In this document: one piece after another, positions 33,585 to 46,260 of the stretch
How the letters are laid out: each line of letters begins with the position of its first letter
Numbering within the stretch: position 1 is the first letter of the stretch
DNA from: Alisma plantago-aquatica
Taxonomy: Eukaryota > Streptophyta > Magnoliopsida > Alismatales > Alismataceae
Length of the DNA stretch: 64,000 nt
Direction of reading: 5' to 3'
Assembly (NCBI GenBank): GCA_963693085.1
Contig: OY856412.1
Coordinates: 346,762,457 to 346,826,456 of the forward strand
Notes under the pieces: model-generated
What the model was told of the DNA's origin: nothing
The model's database searches: none
Seen by the model: the letters and a program-made list of their open reading frames with translations, nothing else
Translations under genes and position numbers: made by a program

Positions 33585-35979
33585 GGATTGATATTGGAGT
33601 ATGAACGTGTGATGGAATGGATTTTGACTTAATTTTGGGGAAGAAATCTCATTTAAGGTGTGTCGGATATGATGGAGTGAAGTTGTAGAGCCTTAAAATT
33701 TCTTATTACACAAGTAAATTCATATCTTTGGGTTATCTTAAGAGTTTCAAGTGTTTTTATAAAGTAGGATTGTTACTTGATGTTAATATAATGATTAAGA
33801 TCCCCAACTTTATTCTTTTTTGACATATTTTATTGATAGATCAAATAGTTGATTGTTACCATCAGACTTTAAGAGAATGTAGTTGTGATTGTAATGAATC
33901 AATGTCCCAAGTTTCATGATCAAATAAGGTTCCTAGAGAGAGATATTTTAGTTTGAAGATTTTCAAATAATGTGTATTTTGTTTTACTATCGAGAAATGT
34001 TTCACATCTAGGAACTTAGGTCTTGATTGGTTGTGATATGTCACGCACCCTGGTTTTGGGCTAGTCCCACAGATTGTCATGTAGATGTAATCAATCTAGG
34101 CGGTTTATAATGGATTTAAGGGTTATAAGCTTGTCATGCACCTATGGCAGTTGGGGACTTAGATGTGGGGATTTCCTTGACCCACCCGAGATGCCAAAAC
34201 CATGAGTACGTACGTTGAGGAAGGAATCCAATGGAGCAGTTGCTCTCACCAAGTTGAGATGATTTGTTTGACCCTTCTTAAGCATCTTAGAGAAATAAGA
34301 GCAGGTAGAGAGGGGTAGAGAAGAACATAGATATAATAAGTGTTAGAGGAAGTTAATTGTGACAAAATGGGTCTGGAGATCAGAGGATTTTGTTCCGCAC
34401 ACTTCTAGGTCTTGTCGAGGCCATAATGTGAATTGACGAGGAGGACTTTGTTGGAGAATAAGACCAAGGTCATAAAATGTGGTGAGCGGCTTCCAACCAC
34501 AATAAGAGGCTTCAAAGGTGTTCATGAGGTAATGGAGATTCTTCATGGTGCTACATTTTAGAGAATCATCAAACGTGGGTGTTTTCCCCTTTTTGTTCCG
34601 CCATCACAATAGCTAGTGTGCCGATCTCCCTAAGCTCAGGAGGAGCCACCCACAGAGAGCCTGAGAGACCGAAAGAGTTGTAGGTGGTCCACAAAATATT
34701 TTGTTAGTGTTTAAAGTAGAAGAAGAGATGAGCATCAACATTGATCCTTTGTTGGGATCTATCTCCTTGGTCGTGGCTTGCTTCAGAAGAATAGAGTTCG
34801 GTGTCAACCATCACGCTGAAATGTGATTGAAAATGAGGATGAGTCGTGAGTCAAACTTGCGTGGGACCAGAGACATGCGGAGGCGAGGGTGAACCGGGTC
34901 CAGAGAGAATGAACCATTTAGAACATGTCTGAGACATCCCTGAACCAGGGTGCTATCCAGGCCCAAGAGCAACATCCCTTTAGTAGCAACGTGGCAGAAC
35001 ATCATATTCCGAAAAAGGTAATACCCAAAAAATTCCAAAATATTGTTTAATTCATAGTAGTTAGCTCGAGCATCAGAAAAATATAAACAAAATAACCCAA
35101 TTCTCACAAAAATTAGTAGAATAATGTGAAACTATCCAATCAATGTTTTGGTATTCTAATCAGATAAATATCATTGAAGTTGTTAAATGCTCATATCATA
35201 ATTATAAATATTAAATGATGTTCATAAACTATGTAAACATTCTACTAACTCTTAAATATGACATATAGTCCATTTGATGTTAGATATGATGATGTTTGAA
35301 CATGAAATAATTTAATTTACATAGTATGGTTGTCTAGGACTAATAACCCTAAATAAAATGTAATAAATACATTTATGATCAATAAATATTGGGATAATCA
35401 CCATAAGATGCTATCAATATATTGAACTGAATATGAAAATTTGAGACCATGGTGATACACATAATTAATGATTATATGGTGATGGCTCATAATATATGGG
35501 TTAAAACCCTATTTGGACTAATACATGTAACGTAGGTTTAATATGTACATATAATTATATGCAACATAATATTCATATGACTTATAATGATCCAACACAT
35601 GATTGGAAAATAAAATCAGTGAGATCAAGAAAAGAATATAAGTAATAATAGAAATATCCTAGAGGACTAAGTAAAACCCTAATGAATCATGACTAGGGTT
35701 AAGATGATGAAAACCAGATGGTGATATGAAATCTTGTCTTGATCAGGGTTTGGCAAGGTGTAGTTGATATGAGGAATATGTGGATTAGGTTGTGTCTTTT
35801 GAAGGTATGCTTGACCTCTAACTTGGCTTATTATACAATATGCTTGTACTATATGTGTAGTAAAATACATGGCATGTGATATTGGATGAAATGATTGTTT
35901 TTGTATAATATCTTGCTTTATTTTCCATACTTATGGCTATGAACATATGAAACACAATATATTTGTTCCATTATATCTA

Positions 35980-36158
35980 AGCACTTCAAATCTTTAGCAG
36001 TCATGTGCTGGAAAATAAAGTACTTCAACTCTTTGGTAGTCAAGTACTTGAAAGTGATCCAACTCCTTAGTAGTCTGATCACATTATGAAATGATCCAAC
36101 TCTTTGGTAGTCGATCATAATGCCTTCGGTGCATTCAACCTTCGGCGGTCAAATGCAC
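35980..36158. repeat. five hairpin units with constant core and compensating arms (element D, left LTR)
   Basis: Each unit has a core close to CAACTCTTTGGTAGTC between complementary arms. The arms are AGCAC/GTGCT (35980-36009), AAGTACTT/AAGTACTT (36018-36049), GTGATC/GATCAC (36054-36082), ATGATC/GATCAT (36091-36118) and GTGCATT/AATGCAC (36129-36158). The cores vary little, whereas the arms differ from unit to unit but stay complementary. The array ends about 145 bp upstream of the TATA box. Confidence 0.92.
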
Positions 36159-36302
36159 GGATGATGTAATGGAAAATGTGCCTAAAATATGTGTTCTCTA
36201 TTGTTAATAAACATATCTTTGTTCAAGTATGCTCTTGTTATATTCCTTTTGTTACTACCAAGTACTAGTTTTATCTTATTGCCAAGTCTTTGTAATGAGA
36301 GG

Positions 36303-36310
36303 TATATAAA
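36303..36310 (+). promoter_or_regulatory. TATA box of element D left LTR
   Basis: GGTATATAAAAGACA is conserved in the right LTR (TATATAAA at 41788-41795) and lies just downstream of the hairpin array. Confidence 0.7.
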
Positions 36311-36759
36311 AGACATGTAGGCATACTCAGTACAATATCTAGAATATTGTGATGTTGTGTACCAATCATAATCTTTTTGTTTAGGTGATGTAGACATATG
36401 CTCTTGAAGAACTAGGATAATTGAGAGTTGTGTGGTGAGCGGATGTACATATGGACCTATTGTCTAAAGATCTTGTTGTAGATGTGTTATGTGTACATGT
36501 AAAATTTTATTATTTAGTATGTAATATCAAATGTTGTAATTCATTCAATTGTAATTATATTTTTAATGGTGAACATATGTTGTATGGTTTTGTTCTTGTT
36601 CATGTGCATGTGCTACTATTTTTTCCTTCTGACCTCCTCTGACTTTCTTCTTCTTTGTTTAGTCTGTTGTGTAAGAATTGGGATCTTCAGTGAGGTGCAC
36701 GTTTCAATTTGGACGTAAAATATTAGATTAACATTTTCAAAATCAGGGGACATCACAAG

Positions 36760-36771
36760 TGGTATCAAAGC
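36760..36771 (+). other. primer-binding site of element D
   Basis: TGGTATCAAAGC, two bases after the left LTR, differs from the common TGGTATCAGAGC at one position. Confidence 0.85.
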
Positions 36772-39056
36772 ATGAACAATAGAAAAACATGACATTTTCT
36801 CATTATGCAACTCAAATTAAATCAAACCTTGAAGTAAATAACTTTCAGGGTTAGATTATTTGTCTTTTAGAGACTAGATTTGACCTATACTCTAGGTTAG
36901 CACCTAGATGTCTGAGAACTAGGTCTAGACTGGTGCTTGTTGTATATAAGGTCCTTAGGTGTCGTTCTTTTCTTATAGTGCAGGGGTATGGGACGTTGCA
37001 TTATTTTCAAATGATGTACATCACAGGAAGAGAAACCTTTGACATATGGTGCATATATGTTTAGGGTAGATACACTAGTATACACCCAATTCTCACCCTT
37101 TTCAATGGGTGACATGACACTAGACACTAGATTCTCTACTATGTGTTGGGCACTCATTTTGTGGATTTGGTTTTTGATTCCAATTGGACTGAACCTCGAT
37201 AGTTTTCTCTGGCATTTGTTTTATCGGAGACAAACTATATAATATTTTAATTAAATATGTAAGTATTACAAAAATGTCTCCCCACACATGTACCACTAGG
37301 AGGTGGTCATGCAACCTAAGTGAAAGTGAGTGACATCAGTCTAGAAGAGAGAATATTTCTAGATTAGATGTCTAGAGCCATGTTGGAATATGTGATAGAT
37401 GGAACAGATGAAACAAAGGTTATATTATGATCTAAGCCTTATGTATATGATATAAGATGGTTTGTGATGATATATGTTTGTCTTTGAGGATTTAAGTTCA
37501 AATTTGAGGATTTGAGATAAGTTTTGATGATGTAAGTATGTAGGCTTTTCTGAGATAAGATAAGCTAAAATAAGATCAAGTTGTGGATCAACATGAGCCT
37601 CAAGCTATTTTACAAAGGATGACCTCTATTGTTAGGACCACTTTTAGGGTTAAATACAAAGAGAGTGAGACCCATAGGGAGAAAGTCAGAGAACCTAAAC
37701 TCCAAGATATGAGAATGATGAGAAATGTTTGATGTGATATGTCCTAAACTAGACTACTCCTGAGTGAATGAGTTGAGTTGTTGTATGCATCATTCCAATA
37801 GACCTGTTGAACCCAAGATGTCCTTGAGAGGACCAAACCCTAGAGTTAGAGAGAGGCGGATTATATAAGCATATGCAGACAAGGGTATAAGCACCTGCCA
37901 TCTGGGTGAGGGAGAGATTCCCAAGACCCTGGAGGAGGTTACTATGTTAGTTTTAGTAAAGCTTAATGCTCAAGTTGATGGTTCCTTGTAGGACTCTAGT
38001 AGTGTATATTGAGAGAGAGAGAGAGTTAGGAAATAGAATTTATTGGGTAGATATCTATGTAGAGTATCTCATATCACGTTTTGCTTTGTGCTTATGTGGC
38101 TAGATCTTATAAAGCTATAAATCAATTTGTTCTAATGAGGTACACCCAGAAACCTTAGAATAAAGAAGGAAGATAAAATTTTACTTATGAGATACTCATA
38201 GAGTTTAGTGATATCAGAGAGATTGAGCATAGCACTACCCTCAGGATAAGGGTTGGTACAACCTCAGTTGTATTAGATAAAGTTTTGGTACATGTTTGAC
38301 AAGCCACTTGTATAAGTTTGTTTAGCACAACCATGATATAATATATGTAAGAATGTGATCTAAATTTTGATCTATGTTATGAAATTATAATGTGATAGAA
38401 AACCTAGTATGGTTTGATAACTCTCTATGTATAGGTGGTTAACCATATACATGAATAATGATGGCATTATAAGCTTTTTGAATCTAATGTTGAAGTCACT
38501 AAAAAGTTTGTAATCAAATATGTATGTGAAATGAGATCATATTAATGATATATCTAAAATTAAGTGTTAATGTTAGTTTTTAATATATGAAAGTGATATG
38601 AAGTGCCATACGATAGATAAGGTGTTAATCATAGTGCTTTATCAATATGATGAATGCGGATGAAAAAAAATGCACAACATAATGATTATGTCATCTTGAT
38701 ATGATATAGATGGATAAAGTGGGTTAAATATAATTAACTCGTTCAAAAATATTTATTAGATAATGTTTGAATCATAATGCTTGGGTAAAATGAGGATTCA
38801 ATTCCTAAAACATGAAATATGTCATGAGCTAACTTAAGCTTATAAACACATCCTTCAAGTTTCTATGATGAGGTATTTCACCTTAGCTTCTACAAGATCC
38901 TCCTAGGAATGGTACATATATGTTCTAGAGATCTTTTTTGTGTAGATGTTGCACCTCAAGTGGTTCCCTACATGTGAATGAAGACCTTTTGATTTTTCCT
39001 TGTAAGTGTGAGAATGGTTTAATTTTGAGGACGAAATTCTTTTAAGATGTATATGA
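36772..39056 (+). other. decayed interior of element D
   Basis: 2.3 kb with no frame that I can assign to gag or pol. It is AT-rich, with a short GA run near 38010. The end contains TTTAATTTTGAGGACGAAAT (about 39018-39037), the usual sequence before the chromovirus polypurine tract, which makes it the 3' end of a pol-bearing ancestor with the coding part deleted or mutated beyond recognition. Confidence 0.6.
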
Positions 39057-42000
39057 TGTGATGGATTGGATTTTGACTTAATTTGGGGGAGGAAATCTCT
39101 TTTAAGGTGTGTAGGATGTGATGGAGTGAAATTTTAGAGCCTTAAATTTTTTAAGGACACAAGTAAATTCATATCTTTGGGTTATCTTCAGAGTTTCAAG
39201 TATTTGTATAAAGTATGAACGTTACTTGATGTCTATATCATGATTAAGATCCCCAACTTTCTACCTTCTTGACATATTTGATCGATAGGTAGAATAGTTG
39301 GTTTTTAGAATCAGACATTAAGAAAATGTAGTTGTGATTGTAATGAATCAATGTCCAAAATTTCATGATCAAATAAAGTTCCTAGAGAGAGATATTTAGG
39401 TTTGAAGATCTTCATATTGTGTATTTTATTATACTATGGAGTAATGTTTCACATCTTGGAAGTTAGATCTTGATCGGTTGTGATATGTCACTCATCTTGG
39501 TAGTGGGCTAGTCCAATGGATTGTCATGTAGCTGGACTCAATCTAGGAGGTTCATTATGGATCTAAGGGTCACAATCTTGTCATGCACCTCTCATATTTT
39601 TGGGCTAAGACGTGGGGTTGTCCTTGACCCTCCTGAGATGCCACAACCATGATGATGTGCAAGGATGGAAACTAAAGGAGAAGTTGTTCTCACCAAGTTG
39701 AGGCAATTTGTTTGACACTTCTTAGACCTCTCTGAGTAACAAGACCAAGGAGAAACAAGTCATCTGGTTCCCTGGCGTGTCCTTTTTAGATGACAAATAG
39801 AGTAGGTTGAGCGGGGTAGAAAAGAGCATAGATAAAATAGGTTTCGAAGGAAGGTAATTGTGACAAAATGGATCTGGAGCTCAAGGGATTTGATTTCATA
39901 CACTTGTAGGTCTTGTCAAGGTTGTAATGTTGGTCGATGAGGAGGACTTTGTCTGAGAAGAAGACCAAGGTCAGAGAATGTGGTGAGTAGATTATGACCA
40001 TAATTAGGGGATGTAAAGGTGTTCATGAGGGCATGTAGATTCTTCATGGTGCTTTGTTTCTAAGAATCGTTGCACGTGGGTGTTTTCCCGATTTTGTTCA
40101 GCCATAGCAGTAGCCAGTGCGATGATCTCCCGGAGCTCAGGAGGAGCCACCTACGGCAACCATGAGAGGTCGGTCGAGCCGTAGGTGGTCCACGAGATAT
40201 TTTGGCAACATTTAAAGTAAAAGAGGAGGTGATCATTGACATTGATCCTTCACCAGAATATGTCTCCTTGGCAGAGGCTTGCTTCAGAAGAATAGAGTCA
40301 GGCGTCAACTATCACGATGAAATGCAATCGAAGATGAGGATGAGTTAGGCGTCAGACTTGTGTGGGACCAGAGATAGATAGAGGCAAGGGTGAACTGGGT
40401 CTAGAGAGCTTGAACCAGTCAGAACTCGTCTGAGCCAGCCTTGAACCAGGGCACTATCCAGGCCCAAGAGCAGCATCCCTTTAGTGGCCACATGGTAGAA
40501 CATCATATGCCAAAAAAGGTAAATACCCAAAAAATTCCCAGATCTTGTTGAATTCATATTGATTAGCACGAGTGTTAGAAAAATAAAAACAAAATACCCA
40601 AATTCTCAAAAAACCTAGTAGAATAATGTGGAACTATCCAATCAATGTTTTGATATTCTAATCAGATAAATATCATAGAAGTTTTAAAATTCTCACATCA
40701 TACATTATAAATAGTAAATGATGTTCATAAATTATGTAAATGTTCTAGTAACTCTTAAGTATGATATATATAGTCCATCTGATGTCAAATACCATGATGT
40801 TTGAACATGAAATCATGTAATTTACATAGTATGGCATTCTAGTGCTAATGACCCTAAATAAAATGTTATAAATACATTTTTGATCAAATGGTGGGATAAT
40901 CAACATAAGATGATATCAGTATATGGAACTAAATATAAAATTCAGAGACCATGATGATACACATAATTCATAATGATATGGCGATGACTCATAATATATG
41001 GGTTAAAAACCTATTTGGACTAATACATGTAATGTAGGGTTAATATGTGCAACATATCAGATCATGTATAATGACCCAATACATAATTGGGAAATAAAAT
41101 CAGTGAGATAACTAAAAGAATATACGACAAGTAATAATAGTAATATCCTAAAGGACTAAGTAAAACCCTAATGAATCATGACTAGGGTTAAGATGATGAG
41201 AACCTTATGGTGATATGTAATCTTGTATTGATCAGGGTTTATAAAGGTATAGTTAATATGAGGAATATGTGGATTAGGTTGTCTCTTTTGAAGGTATTCT
41301 TTATCTCTTACTTGGATTATTATACAGTATGCTTGTATGATGTGTATAAAATACTTGGCGTATGATATTGGATGAAATGATTATTCTTATATGATATCTT
41401 GCTTGATTTTCCATACTTATGGCTATGAACACATGAAACATAATGTATTTGTTCCATTATATCTAAGAATTTGTACTCTTTGGCAGTCAAGTGATAGAAA
41501 ATAAAGTACTAAAACTCTTTAGTAGTCAAGTACTTGAAAGTGTTCCAACTCCTTGGTAGTCTTATCACATTAATAAATGATCCAACTCTTTGGTAGTTGA
41601 TCATAAGGCCTTCAGTGCATTCAACCTTCTGCGGTCAAATTCATAGACGATATAATGGAAAATATGCCTAAAATCTGTGTTCTCTTTTGTTAATAAACAT
41701 ATCTATGTTCAAGTATGCTTTTGTTGAATTACTTTTGTTACTGCCCAATATAGTTTTATCTTATTTCCAAGTATTAGTGATGAGAGGTATATAAAAGACT
41801 TGTAGGCATACTCAGCACAATATTTTAGAATATTGTTCTGACATGTACCACTTGTAATCTTTTGTTTAGGTGATGTGGACATATGCTCTTGAAGAACCAA
41901 GATAGTTGGAAGTTGTGTAGCAAGCTGATGTATAGGTGGACCTATTTTCTAAATATCTTGTTGTAGATGTAGTATGTGTATAAGTAAAAGTTTAATATTT

Positions 42001-42243
42001 AATATGTAATATAAAATGTTGTAATAATTCATTTTGTAATTATATGTTGAATGGTAAACATATGTTGTATGGTTTTGTTCTTGTTCATGTTCATGTTCTA
42101 CTATTGTTTCCTTATAACCTCCTCTGACTTTCTTCTTCTTTATTTATTATGTTTTGTTTGAATTGGGATCTTCACTGAGGTGAGGGTTTCAACTTTGGAC
42201 GTCACATATTAGATTAATATTTTGAAAATCTGGGGATGTCACA
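39057..42243 (+). repeat. element D right LTR
   Basis: From TGTGATGG to GATGTCACA, about 3187 bp, collinear with 33608-36757. The hairpin array recurs at 41466-41646. Unit 4 is intact (ATGATC/GATCAT) and unit 2 nearly so; units 1, 3 and 5 have lost some pairing. Confidence 0.87.
41466..41646. repeat. hairpin array, element D right LTR
   Basis: Five units correspond to those at 35980-36158. The cores TCTTTGGCAGTC, CTCTTTAGTAGTC, CTCCTTGGTAGTC, CTCTTTGGTAGTT and CCTTCTGCGGTC are kept. Arms of unit 4 still pair fully; others have single mismatches. Confidence 0.85.
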
Positions 42244-45039
42244 AAATGGATCCTTGACAATTATGTTGTGGGAGTGGGTAATACTTGTAGAAGGAACTTA
42301 GTCCAGGGTTAAGGATAACTGATAATTGATGAAATATAGTTAAATGCAATTAATACCATGGTGAAATTGTAATCTCAATGAATCCATCTATTCCTGATCA
42401 CATTCCACGTCATTTAGATGTTGTTCTTTCACTTAGTTATAAATAAACAACCAATTACATTTTTTAGGCCTAGATGGTTAGGTCAAAGTTAGTATAGTCT
42501 TTGGAGTACATTTCCATTTTGCTTCTCATAGGCCTATACTACTTGATGCATACACTTGCATTTTGGACGCATAGTTTTGGCATGTCACAATTGAAGCCCA
42601 AGAAGCATCATTGTGGAATGGAATGGAGAGTGAACTCTCTAGTTGACCTCCTTCATGGATGGTCATGATCAACCCACATGGGAAATAAGAAAGGAAGATA
42701 ATCACTATGGAAAATAGGCAAAATTGTCACTATAGTGTGTGACGGATCTAGTTCAATACATTAGGGTGATTGGTCATTTAGCCCCCTTCAAAAATCCTAC
42801 TTGTTATAAAGTTTGTTCTATGTGGCACTGGCCCATTGGCCCATGCCTGAGCAAACAACAATTGGAATTTGAATCTTTTCCATTGATGTGGTGCCTCTCT
42901 ATTTACCCACATATGATTAACTTGTAACAATTCTATAAATAAAATGGTAAATAGAAATATAGTGAACTTACAGACCAAACTGATAAAAATATTCCATAGA
43001 ATTCAAATAATATAGTTTTAGTTCTTTGTTTAGATCCTAGTTTAAAATTATAGTTAATAAATGAATATAAAGTGATGAATATTAGTAAGCCCTACTTCTA
43101 ATGAATAAATTGTTAGACATTTGAATAAGGTCTTGAATATGAGTAGACCCTACTTCTGATGGAATCTAATGAAAATAACAAGTCTAGTGTTAGAATGATG
43201 AGATTTTTGGGTTTCTAAATCATTAGATCCATGTACATGTGAATCAGGGGTTTGGAACCTAACTCTAATGTCAATCCTAAACCAAGATCCATAACATCTA
43301 GACCTAGACTAGACTGTGATCTAAATCATTTGAATACATGGTGAAACTTTAGGGTTATGTGTAATTTCATTTAATGTTGATTTTTGGGATCTACATTACG
43401 ATTGTTTGGATCCCATACTTATTGTACTTGATTTATATTACATTGTATATTCATTGAAGGTACATGGTTAATTTATGAAGACTCTCACAAATCAACTTCT
43501 TAGGATTTCCTATGTTACACAATGATTGATTCTATTATTAAACTACTTTGGCATTTATTACTTCATGTTCAATATAATGCCTATGTGTATCATATAAGGG
43601 AAACTAAGTTGTTTTGAACCTAGGGTTGGACCTACCAAGCGGTAGATCATATGAATCCAATGATGGATAGAGAAATGATTACACCTAAGGTGGTATGAAA
43701 AACATGGGTTAAAATATTTAAATAAAAATATAGGTTCTTATATGTACAATGATTTGATTTGTGTGTAATATATGTCATCTATATGTGCACACTTTTGTAT
43801 GCACCCACATACATAACATAGAAATATAATTGGAAAATTTTGTTTATCCAACAAGTTTTCAATTGAAGTTATGAGCTATTATTTGATATTTTTTAAGTCT
43901 CGATCTTGGGAAAATGAGATGATGATCATTATCTGTAAGGTCTTCCTTCAATGGTGGATATGGAGGGGATCATAACAATTCAAATCAAGGCATAAAGAAA
44001 TTAAATAACTTATAATAATTAGTAGTTTTAGTTATTTTGTAGATCATAATGGAGTTATTAGGACACTTTCCACAAAAAATAGAGTCTAGAAAGGATTACA
44101 ACTTAGGAGTTGAAATTTTTGTCCTCCACACCACTAGTTGGTAAACAAAAACTCTTGGGCCATTTGGATCCCACCTAGACCAAGTTTGAGGTTTTTGACC
44201 AAAGTAAAATACCTCTAGGCCTTTCATATTGAATTTCTTCCTCTTGTAATCTATTTTGTTTCCTTACCATAGAATCCAATTCTATCCTCATCTTGAGATA
44301 GAGTTTTAGGAATAAGTAGGTTTTAGGCATTCTTTTCCAATTAAAGTACATATGTATATGGAATATATGTCACATAATGTATGTCTCACTAGTAAGGGTA
44401 AACCCTAGAAAGACCTAGGGATTGGTTGAGGTACCCATTTGTCCATGAAGTACTTGTATTGGAATAACCCAATCGGTTACAAAAGCCTATGTGGTATAAA
44501 GGAGAATCAAAACCATATGATGTACATGTTAATCCTTAACCCTAATTTTTGGTGTACATACAAAGAATGAAGGAGCCTAATGTCCCTAACCAAACAAACC
44601 CTAAGTGAAGATAAAGAAAAGAGAAAATACAATATAAGTTTGGGTAATTCAATGTGGATACCTTAAATTAGATACATGTAATTTCACATGCATGGCCATA
44701 GGGTAAAAACAGTCATGCAGGCATGTAAGGTACGCATAAAGCGGTTCATATATAAATGAAATGTAGGAAATCAATGGTTACAAAAATATAAGACCATCAA
44801 TCCACCTTTTAGGGATGATGTTCATACTTGAGATGGGTAAACCTGAGAGTGGGAAAATACCTATCAAGAACGAATAACCCTAAACATAAGGGGTCGAGTT
44901 GTGGAAGTAAAGCCTAACCTCCTATTGAAAAAAAGCCGAGAAGGTGCCCTATATGAGGACATTACGTAGAAGGATGATGAAACATGATTGTTTGGCACAT
45001 CAAATTCCCTAAGGTTGAAATCCCTAGGTTTTAGCTAAA
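42244..45039. other. intergenic filler, no gene recognised
   Basis: AT-rich sequence without a supported frame. The segment at about 43640-43990 resembles 57640-58190 (shared blocks ATGCACCCACATACA and GTCTTCCTTCAATGGTGGAT), so a dispersed repeat is present. Nothing else of note. Confidence 0.55.
43640..43990. repeat. dispersed repeat, copy 1
   Basis: It shares ordered blocks with 57640-58190: CATGGGTTA...ATATT, ATGCACCCACATACA, TTGTTTATC, AAAATGAGATG(A/T)TGATC and TCTTCCTTCAATGGTGGATA. It is probably part of an old LTR; class unknown. Confidence 0.5.
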
Positions 45040-46260
45040 CTAAGTGTATGACAATCGCACTCACAAGAGGATGGATCTTATCATAGTATAGTATTAGGAT
45101 TGAACCCAAAGGACACCATTTTTTAGAACTGTTTGACCAACGTAGCCACACATGAACTAGTATTTATAACATAAGTTGGGTTTTGTTTAACTAAACTAAG
45201 ATTGTAATAATTAATGAGTTGAATAAAAGTTCTAGTTATTAGTTGACATAGACACTAGGGAAAATGAGTTTCACCACCCCCCCTATTGTTCACTCTCTCC
45301 CTACATCACGACACACATGAACATTTTGCATTGAGGATGGGTAAATCCATCATTTCAGTGTTAATACTAAAACCAAACATGTATTGCTCTAAGTTCACTT
45401 CATGCTACCTAGATATAAGTATCGAACTCCTTAGGAAGCTCCTATCTAAAATTCTAAACTTGAGTCTAATATTTATCCTTGATCTAAGGTTTTAAGTTCT
45501 CAAAACACAATTCTAGATAAACATGCATGGATGTCAGCCAACACATAAACAACCAATAAATTATAGTTTCAAAATGGAACATATTTCACATGAGTTTCAA
45601 TGCAGCTAACATAGAAAAAATAGATTGTGAGGTTACTCCACATACCCTAGTGAGGGGAATACTCACTACTCATGGAAGTAACAATGTAAACAATGTATAA
45701 AGAACAAAATGCCATAGTCACAAGATGCTTGTCTACTCGCTTTAGGACATCTTGAGTGAAGAGCAATAAAACTTGAGGTCAATTGAGGTGTTGAATAGAT
45801 GATTGATCGGTCTACTTGAATGATGACTGATCGAACTCTCTTTTGAGGTCAATCAGTCAAGGTGGAGGGCGATATAGGTTGATCAATTAGTCTCTTTTGA
45901 GGTTGAATGTTCAATTTGGGGTGGAGGTTGGTTGATCGATCTCTTTTGAGGTCATTGGGTTGAGATGGAGAAGATATTTATCAATTGATAACTTTTGAGG
46001 TCAATGGGTCAATCTAGAGCGGAGGTCGATTAATCAAGCTCTTTCGGGATCGATCGGTCAAAGCTTGAAGTGGATCAACATAATATGGATTTCGGGGTGG
46101 AGTTCTATAGTTGTAAAGAAGAAAAATCACCTCTCTACTAATAATGGTAAACAAAATCCAATGAATATCACCAAAAGTTAAAATTTTGAATATATTCAAT
46201 TCGATCAAGAGTACACCAAGATTTTCCTAATAAGGGAGTACATTCTTTATACAAATAAAG
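45040..46260 (-). repeat. old Athila/Tat-like LTR fragment
   Basis: The left end carries TGTATGACAATCGCACTCAC, then AGAGGATGG and ATTGAACCCAAAGGACACC. This resembles the start of Athila/Tat LTRs (the intact LTR here reads AGTATACACATCGAGTAGTA, then AGTCGAACACAGGGATACTC). A tandem array at 45838-46075 occupies a position similar to the palindrome array of the intact Athila-like LTR. No partner LTR is seen in the window. Confidence 0.45.
45838..46075. repeat. degenerate tandem repeat of about 50 bp, five units
   Basis: Units begin CTCTTTTGAGGTC or close variants at about 45838, 45892, 45941, 45989 and 46039. Each is followed by a GGTCAA or GATCGATCGGTCAA-like segment and a TGGAG run. Spacing is 48-54 bp. 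Confidence 0.8.

Larger units (their letters stand above)
33608..36757 (+). repeat. element D left LTR
   Basis: From TGTGATGG to GACATCACA, about 3150 bp. The first 60 bp duplicate part of the pre-LTR sequence (AATTTTGGGGAAGAAATCTC, compare the tract at 39020-39050). A TATA box, GGTATATAAAAGACA, lies at 36303-36310, preceded by the five-unit hairpin array. Minus-strand frames at 34613-34807 and 34811-35107 recur in the other LTR (40060-40308, 40345-40569) but are separated by stops in both copies. Confidence 0.87.
33608..42243 (+). mobile_element. element D: Ty3/gypsy element with 3.2-kb LTRs and gutted interior
   Basis: LTRs at 33608-36757 and 39057-42243 are collinear throughout. The left one is followed after two bases by TGGTATCAAAGC (initiator-Met tRNA type). 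The right one is preceded by AGGACGAAATTC and a TTTTAAG tract, as in Tekay/Del-type chromoviruses. The 2.3-kb interior shows no recognisable gag or pol frame. No matching target duplication is visible (GAACG on the left, AAATG on the right), so one flank may be altered. Confidence 0.87.

Noticed and set aside
34613..35107. Antisense frames in element D LTR, similar in the other LTR (40060-40569)
   Set aside because: Similarity follows from the LTR duplication. A stop at the same place separates the two halves in both copies, and no domain is recognisable.
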